DNA of 64,000 nucleotides from CAINVV01 sp037137375 (lineage in GTDB: Bacteria > Bacteroidota > Bacteroidia > Bacteroidales > Prolixibacteraceae). A program made the translations under genes and the position numbers. The stretch lies in the NCBI GenBank assembly GCA_037137375.1, contig JBAXKJ010000027.1, forward strand, positions 1 to 64,000, in the 5' to 3' direction. Each line of letters begins with the position of its first letter. The stretch's first letter is position 1. The notes under the pieces were generated by a model. The model made no database searches. It saw nothing but the letters and a program-made list of their open reading frames with translations, and was not told the origin of the DNA. Positions 9,652 through 19,207 of this stretch are shown piece by piece.

Positions 9652-12600
9652 TAATATTTTAGTAACCAAGCTACCACAGGACCTTCGAAGGGGGCTGTTA
9701 TGGTGGTTTTAACACCTCCGGTTACCCGGATTTCAGCCGATTGAATTTCGCCCGTCGCAGGATTTATCCAATGCAAGTTATAGTTGTTATGATCATTATC
9801 CAAGTCTATCGACAGATTTTTTGATTCACTGAAGATAATATATCCGGTACCGGCCTTTCCGAGTGTATAAACCTTTGATTGCTGGCCTCTCATGGTAAGA
9901 GAGGACATTTCTGTCGCTTCTTTTAGAAACCTAGCATCCTTGAATTGGGGTAAGGAAGCAAGCGATCCACCGCCCATGAATACAGCCCAGTCGGCAAATC
10001 TGGCGCCCCTCCTATTATATGCGATTGCCTTACCAGGATATTTAAGGTGAAACTCGTGCACAGCCCGGTAGATCTGGTCGAAGGAGGTCTCGCCTACTTC
10101 TTCGATGCGGGAATATTGCCTTTCGGCCAGACTCACTCCCCCTTTTGGCGCGTACAGGCTGCCATCGGTACGGTACTGCCACTGGACGACATCAATGATA
10201 TCGACCAGTCCGGAGCGTTTGGGATCATTTAAGATGGCATCCTGCACATCCTTCGTGCCCGGTAGCATCACCAGCACATGCTTCTTGTTTTCACGTTCCC
10301 ACTGGCCGATTACATCCAGCCAGAACTGCACAAAATGCACAGTACCAGTATATTCCATTCCAAGATGGTGGATAATATTGCTGTTATCCTTGAAATTATC
10401 GAGGCTCTTGCGGATATAATTCCGGTGCAGTTTTTTTAGTGTTACATTGGTTGTATCGTAAAACTCGACGGCCATGAAAACGCGTTTGTCGCCGGCGTAG
10501 GGGGGATTCTCTACAAAACCGGGATTGTTGATGTTGTTGGCCGTCCGCCAGGGATAATCAGCCCAATGTGCGCCTTCCTCGATGATATTGTGCTGCAGGT
10601 AGTGTTCCTGCAGGAAAATCAATCCTTTCTGGTCGGCCAGATTGGCAAACTGACCCAGTCTGAGCCAGTACCAGCTGTTCCATTTCGTCAGGTCATATTT
10701 GCTGAGCCGGTCGTACGCCTCCCCCTTGCCGCTTCTGCTAAAAGGCTGTTCGTAAAAGGGAGCCCAAACCTCAGCATCGGCCCTACGTGTGCGGGCATGG
10801 TCGTCGCGTCGGCGTTCATACCACAGAGCTGGAAAATTCTGCATCACGGCTACTTTGTTTCTTAGCATATCTGCGGCAAGTGTATCCAGATCGTCGGTTA
10901 AGCCCCTTCCGACCCTTCCGGGAACAAACCGAACGAGATTAGCGGCAGGTCTTGCCAGGTCGGAAGGCCTGGTGGAGCCTTTCCAGAGCGAGGTACGGTC
11001 GCGACGGCCTGTGATGACACTGCCATCCCTGACCAGCCATCCATTTTTCAAACCAACCGGCGCAGCTTTTTGAACACTTTTCTTAACTACCGTGAATCCC
11101 GTATCCTCGATTTTTTTGGCCGCTGAAAGATCCTGCTTCAAAGGGTATTTATGAATCATCGAATCGATCCATTGTACCATGGTCACATCGGGCATCTTCG
11201 AGCGCCTGCTCATTTCTGCTGCAGCTTCAATAGCCGGAGCGGTGGTTTCGGATGAATGATAGACCAGTATCTTTTCTGTCTCTTTGGCTGGTTTGCCGGT
11301 GCGTGCTTCCAGCTGCGCGTAGAAGAAGCTTTCCGGCTTGACGAAAGTGTGTGGCAATTCGTGATGACCGTCGCCATATCCCTGTGCCCAGCTCGCGTAG
11401 GCCCAGTTCTGGGCTGTGGGGGGAGCGGGAAGATGAATCTGGGCCGCCCGGCATTGCCAGCAGAGAGAATTGGCGGCGCTCCAGCCTCCTCCCTGACCGT
11501 CGACATCCCGGTAGGCAAGACTGATGATACCCCCGTCGATTGTCATTTTATCGAACAAAATACCGTCGGCCCAGCCTCCTATTGCTCCGCTGAAACTGAT
11601 CGGCGCGTAGGATAAACACTGGACAAATGCGTTTGGTCCGGGGGTAGTGAAGCCGACGCTGTAGGCATGGTAACCATATTCGGCGTAGCAACGTTGGAAG
11701 AGTACCTGCTGGCCTAATGTCTGAAAGGAATAGCGTCTGAAATTTCCCATTTCGCCCACCGGCGCCAGGGATTTACAATCTTCGACTGTTATTCTGGAAG
11801 CAGTTTCCCAGACGGCCACGGCCGAGCTGACAAAATGTTCAGCAAATACCCTCCGCACCCACGAGTCGGATACATTGTCGAGGGTAATGGCCATCCAGCG
11901 GTGATTTTCGTCCTTTTCATTCTTGGGATCATAACTGCTGTCGAACCGCAAATTTTCCACACCGGTATTTTTAATCCTACCCGGCCAGTTGTATTTAGCC
12001 ACGCTTCCACCACCATATAATGGATCAATGGAAGTGGTCAGGGGTACATCCAGTGTAATAGATTCGGGGGATATTGCTACCACTTTTCTATACCAATTCA
12101 GGTCAAAATCGCCTGGCGTCCAGGTAGTAAGTGTATAGTCGACCCAAAGTCCGATCTTGTCCGTGCCCAATTTTTCGAGCCACTCTTTGGTAGAAGGACG
12201 GTTCACGATTACCTCGTCGCCAACTTGAAATGAGTGACCATTCTTAAAGATAAGTGTGGTCGAATTGACGGGAAAATATTTTTCCGCCAGTTGAAGAGGC
12301 TTTTCTGTCTTTCGGTTATTGGTACCGGCGATCCTAAGCACGGTTGCCCTATCGCCTCCGGTTCCCAAAAGAGTGGTTCCATCCTTCAGGCAACCGCTGC
12401 CGCGCAAAACGACTCCAGATACGCTGATTTTTAGCGATCCGGCTATCTCAAAAATCCCCTTTTCCAGCAGCACTGCACCCCTGAAGCCGTTTTTTTCCAA
12501 AGGCAATGAAGAGACATAATCGATGGCAGACTGGATCCTGGATGTTGCGTCACCTTTTAAAGGCCGGACTATGACTCTTATAGGAACATCCGGAATTGGC

Positions 12601-12806
12601 ATCTCGGAAGACCCATAACCGCAAAAGGAAAAATCGGGGATGCGATCGCCTTTTTCATTGGACTTGTAAACCAGTTTCCCTTCATCGGTGATATGCACCG
12701 GTGAGTTTGGAGTCGTCTTGAAATGGGCAGTTCCATTGATTGCGAACCCCGTCAGAAAAATAAAAACGGGTATAAGTTTACTGATCTTCAATTTAAAATT
12801 TTTCAT
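9651..12806 (-). CDS. Large beta-helix plus TIM-barrel-like secreted protein (DUF6298-like)
   Basis: A 1051-residue exported protein of unproven function. The N-terminus has a signal segment (about 10-27). Residues about 60-470 have the repeated turn pattern of a pectate-lyase-superfamily parallel beta-helix. Residues about 590-1000 look like a glycoside-hydrolase TIM barrel with Glu near 780 (AVEF) and Glu near 817 (LGMEYTG), positions that could be an acid/base-nucleophile pair. The closest name I can suggest is the DUF6298 group of Bacteroidota pectin loci, and I am not certain of it. The ATG at 12806 lies 5 bases after the upstream stop; an in-frame GTG at 12821 would overlap it. It is most likely a glycosidase or lyase acting on a complex pectin branch. 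Confidence 0.75.
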   Translation of the reverse strand: MKNFKLKISKLIPVFIFLTGFAINGTAHFKTTPNSPVHITDEGKLVYKSNEKGDRIPDFSFCGYGSSEMPIPDVPIRVIVRPLKGDATSRIQSAIDYVSSLPLEKNGFRGAVLLEKGIFEIAGSLKISVSGVVLRGSGCLKDGTTLLGTGGDRATVLRIAGTNNRKTEKPLQLAEKYFPVNSTTLIFKNGHSFQVGDEVIVNRPSTKEWLEKLGTDKIGLWVDYTLTTWTPGDFDLNWYRKVVAISPESITLDVPLTTSIDPLYGGGSVAKYNWPGRIKNTGVENLRFDSSYDPKNEKDENHRWMAITLDNVSDSWVRRVFAEHFVSSAVAVWETASRITVEDCKSLAPVGEMGNFRRYSFQTLGQQVLFQRCYAEYGYHAYSVGFTTPGPNAFVQCLSYAPISFSGAIGGWADGILFDKMTIDGGIISLAYRDVDGQGGGWSAANSLCWQCRAAQIHLPAPPTAQNWAYASWAQGYGDGHHELPHTFVKPESFFYAQLEARTGKPAKETEKILVYHSSETTAPAIEAAAEMSRRSKMPDVTMVQWIDSMIHKYPLKQDLSAAKKIEDTGFTVVKKSVQKAAPVGLKNGWLVRDGSVITGRRDRTSLWKGSTRPSDLARPAANLVRFVPGRVGRGLTDDLDTLAADMLRNKVAVMQNFPALWYERRRDDHARTRRADAEVWAPFYEQPFSRSGKGEAYDRLSKYDLTKWNSWYWLRLGQFANLADQKGLIFLQEHYLQHNIIEEGAHWADYPWRTANNINNPGFVENPPYAGDKRVFMAVEFYDTTNVTLKKLHRNYIRKSLDNFKDNSNIIHHLGMEYTGTVHFVQFWLDVIGQWERENKKHVLVMLPGTKDVQDAILNDPKRSGLVDIIDVVQWQYRTDGSLYAPKGGVSLAERQYSRIEEVGETSFDQIYRAVHEFHLKYPGKAIAYNRRGARFADWAVFMGGGSLASLPQFKDARFLKEATEMSSLTMRGQQSKVYTLGKAGTGYIIFSESKNLSIDLDNDHNNYNLHWINPATGEIQSAEIRVTGGVKTTITAPFEGPVVAWLLKY

Positions 12807-12811
12807 CGATA

Positions 12812-15337
12812 TTACTTCCACTCAACTTTTAAGCTCTTAATCATGGATGCCGCTCCACCTGCATACTGAATGCCAAATCCACCAAAATTGCCCGGCTCGA
12901 TCTCTTGCTCTATGTTTACTTCTGTCGCTACTTCAGGCCTTCCGGGTACTTTGAAGTATTCCGTTTTCGTATCCGCATGTGCCATGAGCTTACTGCCCTT
13001 AACCTCTACTACAATATGACAATCAGGCCTGTAACAGGTTGTCGAAACAGGTTTACTGATTTCTATTACATTTCCCTCCTCATACTTAAGGAAGAGAAAG
13101 TCGATTGCATCGTGGTATTTGGTTGTGCGGATCAGACGCAAGGCATAGCCGCTCCTGGTTTTTGTATCGAACTTGATAAACAGATCCATGTACCGATTCG
13201 CCACACTGAACCCCTGTCCCTCTGTTTTGAATGGAGCGACCGTCATTTCGAGTCTCATATCTCTGAAGTCGATGCCAACAGGAGTATAAAGCATTCTGGC
13301 ATTCTGCGATTGCATTAATCCCATTGCGTTGGCCGCACCATCACTCCCCTCACCGTAATACCAGGCATCCTGGTCTCTGCTAACAAGCTGAGAACCTCTG
13401 GTCTCAAAGGGTTCGACGGGTTCAAGGGTCCAGAATCCAGGTTTTACTTCCAGCTGATTTTTAGTTGAGAAATTCTTGAAATCAGTAGAGAGTTTTTTAT
13501 CTGAAGCCTTTACATCTTTAGGGGTAACCGAATTATTCATTACAAACGATTTTGCTTCACCGGGCAGGCAACGGATATGTTTCGGGGCCACCGACACCTT
13601 CAGGAAGAAGCCAATATCACCTCCGGAGAGCTCATATTCCAGTAAGGGTTTATTCATTCGCGACACTGCTACTTCTACAGGATTACTGCCGGAGGCATCT
13701 GAGCAGCGGTACCAGGTCACCAGAGAAAGGTCAGGGTACTTCATGTCCAGCTTATAATTGACGCGGCATTTACCATCATTGGACTTTGAAATCTTTGGAA
13801 GAGTGAGGAATCCAGGAGCTTCCAGCATAGATGGTGCCACACTCACTACACTCGCGGCCTCCAATCCGGAAGGGGTATTTGCGGTGACAACCACTTGTTT
13901 GGTTTCATCGCTGTTGTTGCCGGGAATTACTTTGCAGGAGGTTCCATCTTCGTTTACAACAAGTTTAACAAAAGGCTTAAATTCAGGAGCAATGTTCCAT
14001 TTGATGACTTCGCCCAACTGGCTGCAGTTTCCAAATCTGTTTACTTTGGCAGTTAGCAGCACGTCATTCTTAAGTGTCTCAATGGAAACTCTTGTTGGAG
14101 AGACGATTAACTGTGTCGGAATCATCGAATACTTTCTACCTCCCGCCTTCTCTACTTCTCTAACAATTTCTTTTATGCCCATCGGGTCCCATTGATCGTT
14201 TCCTGCCAGGAGATTGTAAGTATTGTAAATAACTTTTCCTTTGTAGAGGAATCTATAAGCATCCAGCAGGTACTTTGCGGTCAGATCTACGGTAGTTTGT
14301 GGGTCATTCTTACTGATCATCACGTTGCTGCCATTCTGCGAAACATTGTACTGATAATTTCGCATTTCCAACGGAGGAACATCTCGCCATCCCAGATACG
14401 CTCCGGCTTCTGTTGTTAGTCGGGAGTCGATAATCGCAAGCTGGCCATTCGCCTTGGTGAAATATTGGCGACCATGGGTAAAAGATTTCATGTCACAATT
14501 AAGGAAGACTGCCCCGGTACCATTGGTGGCATAGAAGGGTTTTGAACCGTAGAATTCGAGGGTGCAGTTCAGGTAAACGCCTGTTCCGCAAAGGGCATCA
14601 TCGGTAGATTCAAAATGACAACGGTCGAACAGAACGCGTTTTCCACCCATAAAAGGCATGAGGTTGAGCCTGCTGACGAACCGGGTATTTCTGGCGACGA
14701 TTTTATCACCATTGCAAAAAATCAGTTGTGCCTGAACAATTGCGGAGGCCCTTTTGACCCTGTTGAGATCGGGTTTTAAAGGGAAAACAAGGTCAATGTT
14801 GCAATAGTTTCCGAAGGTAATATTTTCCGAACTGGTACCTTGACCGGAGATATTGAACATGGTAAAATTACCCTGTGACCCAATTGTTTGTCCTCTATTA
14901 CATGCCAAAACAACATTTTCAGCATGGTCTGACAAGCCATAAAACCTTAGCCACTCGCACTTTATTACCAGTGCGTATGGTGCCAGCCCATTCTTTGGCA
15001 TTCGTATTGCAGGATCGTCAGGATCATCGATCCAATAGACGTAAGGTGCAATATTAAGTACCATCGGAGTCCCTTCTGAACCGTCGGTCAGGTGCTCAGC
15101 GGCCTTTTGAACCGAATTATAAACAAAGGGATATTTTGACGCCTGCTCCTCCGAAAGCCGACCGTCGATAAAAAAAGATTTGGGACCAAGCTGAATGGTG
15201 TCGCCCTTGTAAACAATGTATTTACCATTGAAAACAATTGGATTTCCTTTATCCAGGGAACTGTATCCCACAGGTTGTTGTGCTGAGCATACACATGCCG
15301 TCAGCAGAACCAAGCCAATCATAATTGTTTTGATCAT
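12812..15337 (-). CDS. Divergent pectinesterase-like beta-helix protein with C-terminal jelly-roll
   Basis: An 841-residue exported protein. The N-terminus can be read as a lipobox (LTAC, Cys15) or as a signal peptide cut after CSAQ. Residues about 70-340 follow the order of a CE8-type beta-helix: a TDDAL segment (245-249) at the place of QDT, KPFYATNG (266-273) at the place of DFIFG, and YLGWRD (314-319) at the place of LGRPW. The second catalytic Asp and the Arg are therefore not in their usual places. About 400-640 holds Ig-like segments, and about 650-841 is a LamG-like jelly-roll. It may be an altered esterase, another activity, or a binding protein. It is preceded by PL10-like and followed 5 bases later by the beta-helix/TIM-barrel gene. 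Confidence 0.78.
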   Translation of the reverse strand: MIKTIMIGLVLLTACVCSAQQPVGYSSLDKGNPIVFNGKYIVYKGDTIQLGPKSFFIDGRLSEEQASKYPFVYNSVQKAAEHLTDGSEGTPMVLNIAPYVYWIDDPDDPAIRMPKNGLAPYALVIKCEWLRFYGLSDHAENVVLACNRGQTIGSQGNFTMFNISGQGTSSENITFGNYCNIDLVFPLKPDLNRVKRASAIVQAQLIFCNGDKIVARNTRFVSRLNLMPFMGGKRVLFDRCHFESTDDALCGTGVYLNCTLEFYGSKPFYATNGTGAVFLNCDMKSFTHGRQYFTKANGQLAIIDSRLTTEAGAYLGWRDVPPLEMRNYQYNVSQNGSNVMISKNDPQTTVDLTAKYLLDAYRFLYKGKVIYNTYNLLAGNDQWDPMGIKEIVREVEKAGGRKYSMIPTQLIVSPTRVSIETLKNDVLLTAKVNRFGNCSQLGEVIKWNIAPEFKPFVKLVVNEDGTSCKVIPGNNSDETKQVVVTANTPSGLEAASVVSVAPSMLEAPGFLTLPKISKSNDGKCRVNYKLDMKYPDLSLVTWYRCSDASGSNPVEVAVSRMNKPLLEYELSGGDIGFFLKVSVAPKHIRCLPGEAKSFVMNNSVTPKDVKASDKKLSTDFKNFSTKNQLEVKPGFWTLEPVEPFETRGSQLVSRDQDAWYYGEGSDGAANAMGLMQSQNARMLYTPVGIDFRDMRLEMTVAPFKTEGQGFSVANRYMDLFIKFDTKTRSGYALRLIRTTKYHDAIDFLFLKYEEGNVIEISKPVSTTCYRPDCHIVVEVKGSKLMAHADTKTEYFKVPGRPEVATEVNIEQEIEPGNFGGFGIQYAGGAASMIKSLKVEWK

Positions 15338-15375
15338 TATTGGATCAATTTTGAAATATGTGAACCTTGCGGCGG

Positions 15376-16995
15376 TTATTTTTTTGCTGGTTTTGGGCTG
15401 CCTTCTGCTTTCTTTACGGATTGAAAATAATTAAGCAGCAGGCTCACATTTCTCAGGTAATCGCCTGTTGAAATATATTCCTGGTCGGAGGGATCCCGAT
15501 AAGGGGAAGTATCTGTCTCGTCACCCACATTGGTGGAAGCGAAGGCATCGGTGGGCTCCTGTTTTTGTCCGTCGCCAATATATTTATTACTGATGGAGGC
15601 ATGTTTCACCAACCAGCGGCCCTGTGTATCGAGTGTCCTTAGTATTTCTTTTACCTGTTCTTCATTGGGAACACGGGTAGAAGCATCCCGGTTCAGGTCA
15701 TAAAATTTTTGAGGGGTTCCTTCGTTGGCGAATTGCCCGGGTTTTAAGGGAGAATCCTTCGTGGCCTCTTCCGGTGAAAGGGCTGAAACCCTTTCGTATT
15801 CCTTCTTTAAGCGCTCTACCGGGACAAATCTTTTGCCGCTGTAATGACCCAATAGATTCTTGTTGCTATAGTCGGTATAGTAAAAACCGTATTTTACATT
15901 TGAGCCTTTGCGGTGAACGTACAGTGGTTTATTGGTGCCGATCTCCACAAAAGTGGGATGGGTATGGAAATCGTCCGATTCACCAGCAGGTAATCTGCTC
16001 ATTTCCAGCCATTTGATGGCATCCGGCACATGAACCAGGAATTTGCGATCGCCGGTATATTGATAAAATTTCAGCAGGAGCATGGCATTGGCGAAAGTCG
16101 GGGCCGGCATAAAAGCTTTTGGTTCGTAGGTCCGTGCACCCTCAGTCTCCATGGCCATATTTAGTTGGAAACCCCAGGCACCACAGCCATCCTGCGAAGT
16201 CAGGTAAAAATTCATCCCCCTCATAATCGGATCCAGAAACCGTTCCTCTCCAAGGACCTCGTAACATTGAATCAAAAAATGGACGTTTTCCCAGATCACA
16301 TCATCGTTAAAAGTAAAAAAGGAGGTATAATCCGGATGTCCCTGTTTGTTAAAATCATATTTCAATGGATACCTTTGCGGCCATCCGCCTATAGGATACT
16401 GACTCTTTAGAATGAAACCGATGGCTTTGTCGAGGGCTGGTTTGTAGACAGGATCCATCTTCTCCAGATACATCCTCAGCAGAAACCTGGCTGTATTGGA
16501 GGTGATGTCATCGTCGAAGGTTGAATTTCCGTAATAATGTTGAAACTCTTCCAGTCGCCAGCCGTTTTTGCCGATGGTATTGTACCACTGCTTAAGAGAT
16601 CGGTCGCCTGCAAAATCGATCATGTAATTCCAGCCACCTTCGTGACTCTGTCCCCAGATAATTGCAGCAGCTGCCTTTGCCGCGGCCTGGTAATAATACT
16701 CATTTCCGGTGGCCCGGTAAAGATCCAGAAAGGCATGACCCATGCTGGTCGTACCCGGATCCTGAAGCCAGACCATGGTCTTATAGGCTTCCATTTCCCC
16801 CCATCTTCGGGAAAGATCGGGGAGGTAATACCAAACATATCCGCCATTGACAGCGGCTTTTTCGACCATGAACTGAGTTGCCTTAAGAGCTGTTTGTTCG
16901 GCTTCCATGGCAAGTTTAGTGTTTTGGGCCACCACCCCTGAATGGGTGGCAATTGCAAAAAAAGTCATGCAAAAAAAGGAATACAGATATTTCAT
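15376..16995 (-). CDS. Divergent PL10-like pectate lyase
   Basis: A 539-residue secreted protein (signal peptide to about VVAQ, residue 24) with the alpha/alpha toroid repeat pattern of PL10. It retains GGWPQRYP, a FNDD motif where PL10 has YNDG, and ARTYE where PL10 has ARAYE, so the Asp and Arg needed for catalysis are plausibly kept. It lacks the CQQHDE-type segment of the neighbouring PL10 and is about 150 residues longer, with a C-terminal extension (about 400-539). The substrate may therefore differ, for example a decorated galacturonan. It is the first gene after the terminator that follows susD. Confidence 0.78.
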   Translation of the reverse strand: MKYLYSFFCMTFFAIATHSGVVAQNTKLAMEAEQTALKATQFMVEKAAVNGGYVWYYLPDLSRRWGEMEAYKTMVWLQDPGTTSMGHAFLDLYRATGNEYYYQAAAKAAAAIIWGQSHEGGWNYMIDFAGDRSLKQWYNTIGKNGWRLEEFQHYYGNSTFDDDITSNTARFLLRMYLEKMDPVYKPALDKAIGFILKSQYPIGGWPQRYPLKYDFNKQGHPDYTSFFTFNDDVIWENVHFLIQCYEVLGEERFLDPIMRGMNFYLTSQDGCGAWGFQLNMAMETEGARTYEPKAFMPAPTFANAMLLLKFYQYTGDRKFLVHVPDAIKWLEMSRLPAGESDDFHTHPTFVEIGTNKPLYVHRKGSNVKYGFYYTDYSNKNLLGHYSGKRFVPVERLKKEYERVSALSPEEATKDSPLKPGQFANEGTPQKFYDLNRDASTRVPNEEQVKEILRTLDTQGRWLVKHASISNKYIGDGQKQEPTDAFASTNVGDETDTSPYRDPSDQEYISTGDYLRNVSLLLNYFQSVKKAEGSPKPAKK

Positions 16996-17032
16996 GCCAT
17001 CGCAGGTATAAGTTTGTTACAAGATAATGAAA

Positions 17033-17063
17033 AATAACCCGTCAGAAAATTTGACGGGTTATT
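17033..17063 (-). terminator. Intrinsic terminator/attenuator after susD
   Basis: A perfect 12-bp inverted repeat (arms 17033-17044 and 17052-17063) with a 7-base loop and a T-rich run on the minus strand. It sits 27 bases after the susD stop and 37 bases before the start of the PL10-like gene. Its position suggests partial termination, giving more transporter than enzyme mRNA. Confidence 0.85.
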
Positions 17064-17090
17064 TGTTAAGGTAAATCTGGTAAAAATAAA

Positions 17091-19187
17091 TTATTGCTGG
17101 GCAAATCCATATCCGTTGGTAATCAATCCTTTAGATTTAGATATTGTCTCAGAAGGCATGGCAAACAGGTAACGCGGAGGCGTTCCGGCAGCATAGTAAG
17201 CGTCGGTGTATCCCTTGAAAACATTGGAAGTAAAATGCGCTTCGTTGGCAACGATGTTGGATCCCCAGGCCGTCTTCACATAACCAGCGGCTTGAAGGGC
17301 TAAAGCCTCTGCGCTGGCAGGGTCAATATACCTGAACAATCCCTGGATAGCCAAGTTGCGGTTTCCTGTCAGGTTGGTATATCCTGAAGAGGTCCAAAGA
17401 TCACACTGACCGCGCCAACTCGGGAATCTCACCGGCCAGGTAGGGTCAGTTTCAGGCACTTCACACTGATAAGTCAGCATTTTGGTCATATTCAGGGTAG
17501 AGACATTGAGACTTTTCACCCAAATATAATTGGAAATAGTATTTCCATTTGGGAAGGTATAATAGCCTTTAGTCTTCAAACCGTTGACCATAGCCACTTG
17601 AAGATCGCGAACCTGCTTGATTTTTTCAGGCATTTTACCTGTACGGATCAGGTCATAACGACGGAGACCTTCACCTGCGAATTCGAGTTTACGCTCTTGC
17701 TGGATGGCATCTTTGAGAGCATCTCCAGAAAGGTTATTGATGTAATTGGTCACGCTTACAAGTCTGTCAGCTGGAAGAAATGCCCGGCTTCTGACTTTTG
17801 TGAGTTCTGTTTTGGCCCTTGCCTCATCGCCTAGTTCTGCAGAAACTTCTGCCATCATAAGTACGACATCGGCCATTCGCATGATTGGCCAGTTGATACC
17901 AGACATTCTTTGAGCGGTGGTATAGGGTTTTGCCATGCGACTCTCATCCCATTTGTTGTTTGGCAGACCCCCATTTGAGCGGGATCCGGGTATGAAGGCG
18001 ATAATCTTTTCAACACAAGCTCCTGAGTTGGAGGTAACAGTTGTGGTTACATCACGGCGAATATCTTTCGGGTCGTAGTCACCATAATAGAAGGCAGGAT
18101 ACATCCGGCTCTGACCGTAATCCTTGCAAGGAAATGCATTAGAACCTCCTCCATCGGAAGGACGGCCGATTGCATAAGGACGTTCTGAAAATTGACCTTG
18201 CGTTTCGGCAATTTCGAACAAAGACTCCGGACTTACTGCCAGATCCATGTTGTACTGGAAGTTACGTTGGAATGGATTATCATAACCTGCTCCACGTGAA
18301 TCTGTTGTAATAAGTTGGGCCGTTCCGGAATTGCTGATACATAAGTCGAGGTAGATTTTAGCGATGTCGTAATATTTCTTATAATCTGTACGACGAACAT
18401 ATTTTGCATTCCACATGACACTTCCAAGCTGGGTAAAAGTAGCAGTGCCATAATTAAAATCGGTACGGCGTAATCCATAACCACCTGCATGTAAGGCCAT
18501 TCTGGCGATCAATCCCTGAACAAATGAACGATTGAAGCGTTCGGCATTGATATTGCCTTCACCAACGCGATACATCAGTGGTTCTACTTCTCTCAAGGCT
18601 GCAATCTCGAAATCATAGATTTCATCCCTTGAAACACATGCAGCACCATCAGTCTGTTCTGTGGAATAAATAGCTTCAGAGAAATGTGGAACATCTCCAA
18701 AATAGCGGATCAGTTCATGATAGGCAGAAGCTCGGAAGGTAACGGCTTCTCCATATAACTGTGTCCATGCGGTTACTTTTCCGGCAGCCTTAGCGGCGAT
18801 AAAATCAGGCTTGGCTCCGATTACTTTAAGGATGATATTGGCACGGTTGGCAACCTGATAAAAGCTTGCCCATGAGTTAATTGCATCAGCAAAATCGATT
18901 GTCAGATCAGCGGCATAAAGACCTTCCGGAATGTGGCGGGTCTGGGCATCATAGGATTCAGGATGGCATTCGGCATCGGAGCCTACTACCTGAACATCAT
19001 AGAAAAGTGAGTTGTTGCAGTTTCTCCAGATTTCATAGCAGCCTGCAAGAACTTTGAAAGCTTCATCGGGTGTGGTAAATACGAAATCTTCATCCACGTT
19101 TGATGGTGAGGAGACCTCCAGATAATCTTTGCAGGATAGGCTCGAAAACATCAAAGCAGTCAGTAAAATAAATAGTATCTTTTTCAT
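17091..19187 (-). CDS. susD-like: SusD/RagB-family outer-membrane glycan-binding lipoprotein
   Basis: A 698-residue lipoprotein with lipobox SSLSC (Cys19), surface-exposed and forming the lid of the SusC pore. It has the tetratricopeptide-like helices of the family, with the usual N-terminal CKDYLE sequence and the C-terminal LEFAGEGLRRYDLIR motif. It is longer than many SusD proteins because of inserts in its C-terminal third. The ATG at 19187 is used; the track-start TTG two codons upstream is less likely. It lies 20 bases after susC. It should bind galacturonan oligosaccharides, inferred from the enzymes around it. Confidence 0.93.
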   Translation of the reverse strand: MKKILFILLTALMFSSLSCKDYLEVSSPSNVDEDFVFTTPDEAFKVLAGCYEIWRNCNNSLFYDVQVVGSDAECHPESYDAQTRHIPEGLYAADLTIDFADAINSWASFYQVANRANIILKVIGAKPDFIAAKAAGKVTAWTQLYGEAVTFRASAYHELIRYFGDVPHFSEAIYSTEQTDGAACVSRDEIYDFEIAALREVEPLMYRVGEGNINAERFNRSFVQGLIARMALHAGGYGLRRTDFNYGTATFTQLGSVMWNAKYVRRTDYKKYYDIAKIYLDLCISNSGTAQLITTDSRGAGYDNPFQRNFQYNMDLAVSPESLFEIAETQGQFSERPYAIGRPSDGGGSNAFPCKDYGQSRMYPAFYYGDYDPKDIRRDVTTTVTSNSGACVEKIIAFIPGSRSNGGLPNNKWDESRMAKPYTTAQRMSGINWPIMRMADVVLMMAEVSAELGDEARAKTELTKVRSRAFLPADRLVSVTNYINNLSGDALKDAIQQERKLEFAGEGLRRYDLIRTGKMPEKIKQVRDLQVAMVNGLKTKGYYTFPNGNTISNYIWVKSLNVSTLNMTKMLTYQCEVPETDPTWPVRFPSWRGQCDLWTSSGYTNLTGNRNLAIQGLFRYIDPASAEALALQAAGYVKTAWGSNIVANEAHFTSNVFKGYTDAYYAAGTPPRYLFAMPSETISKSKGLITNGYGFAQQ

Positions 19188-19207
19188 AATCAATGTTGGA
19201 TTAAAAA

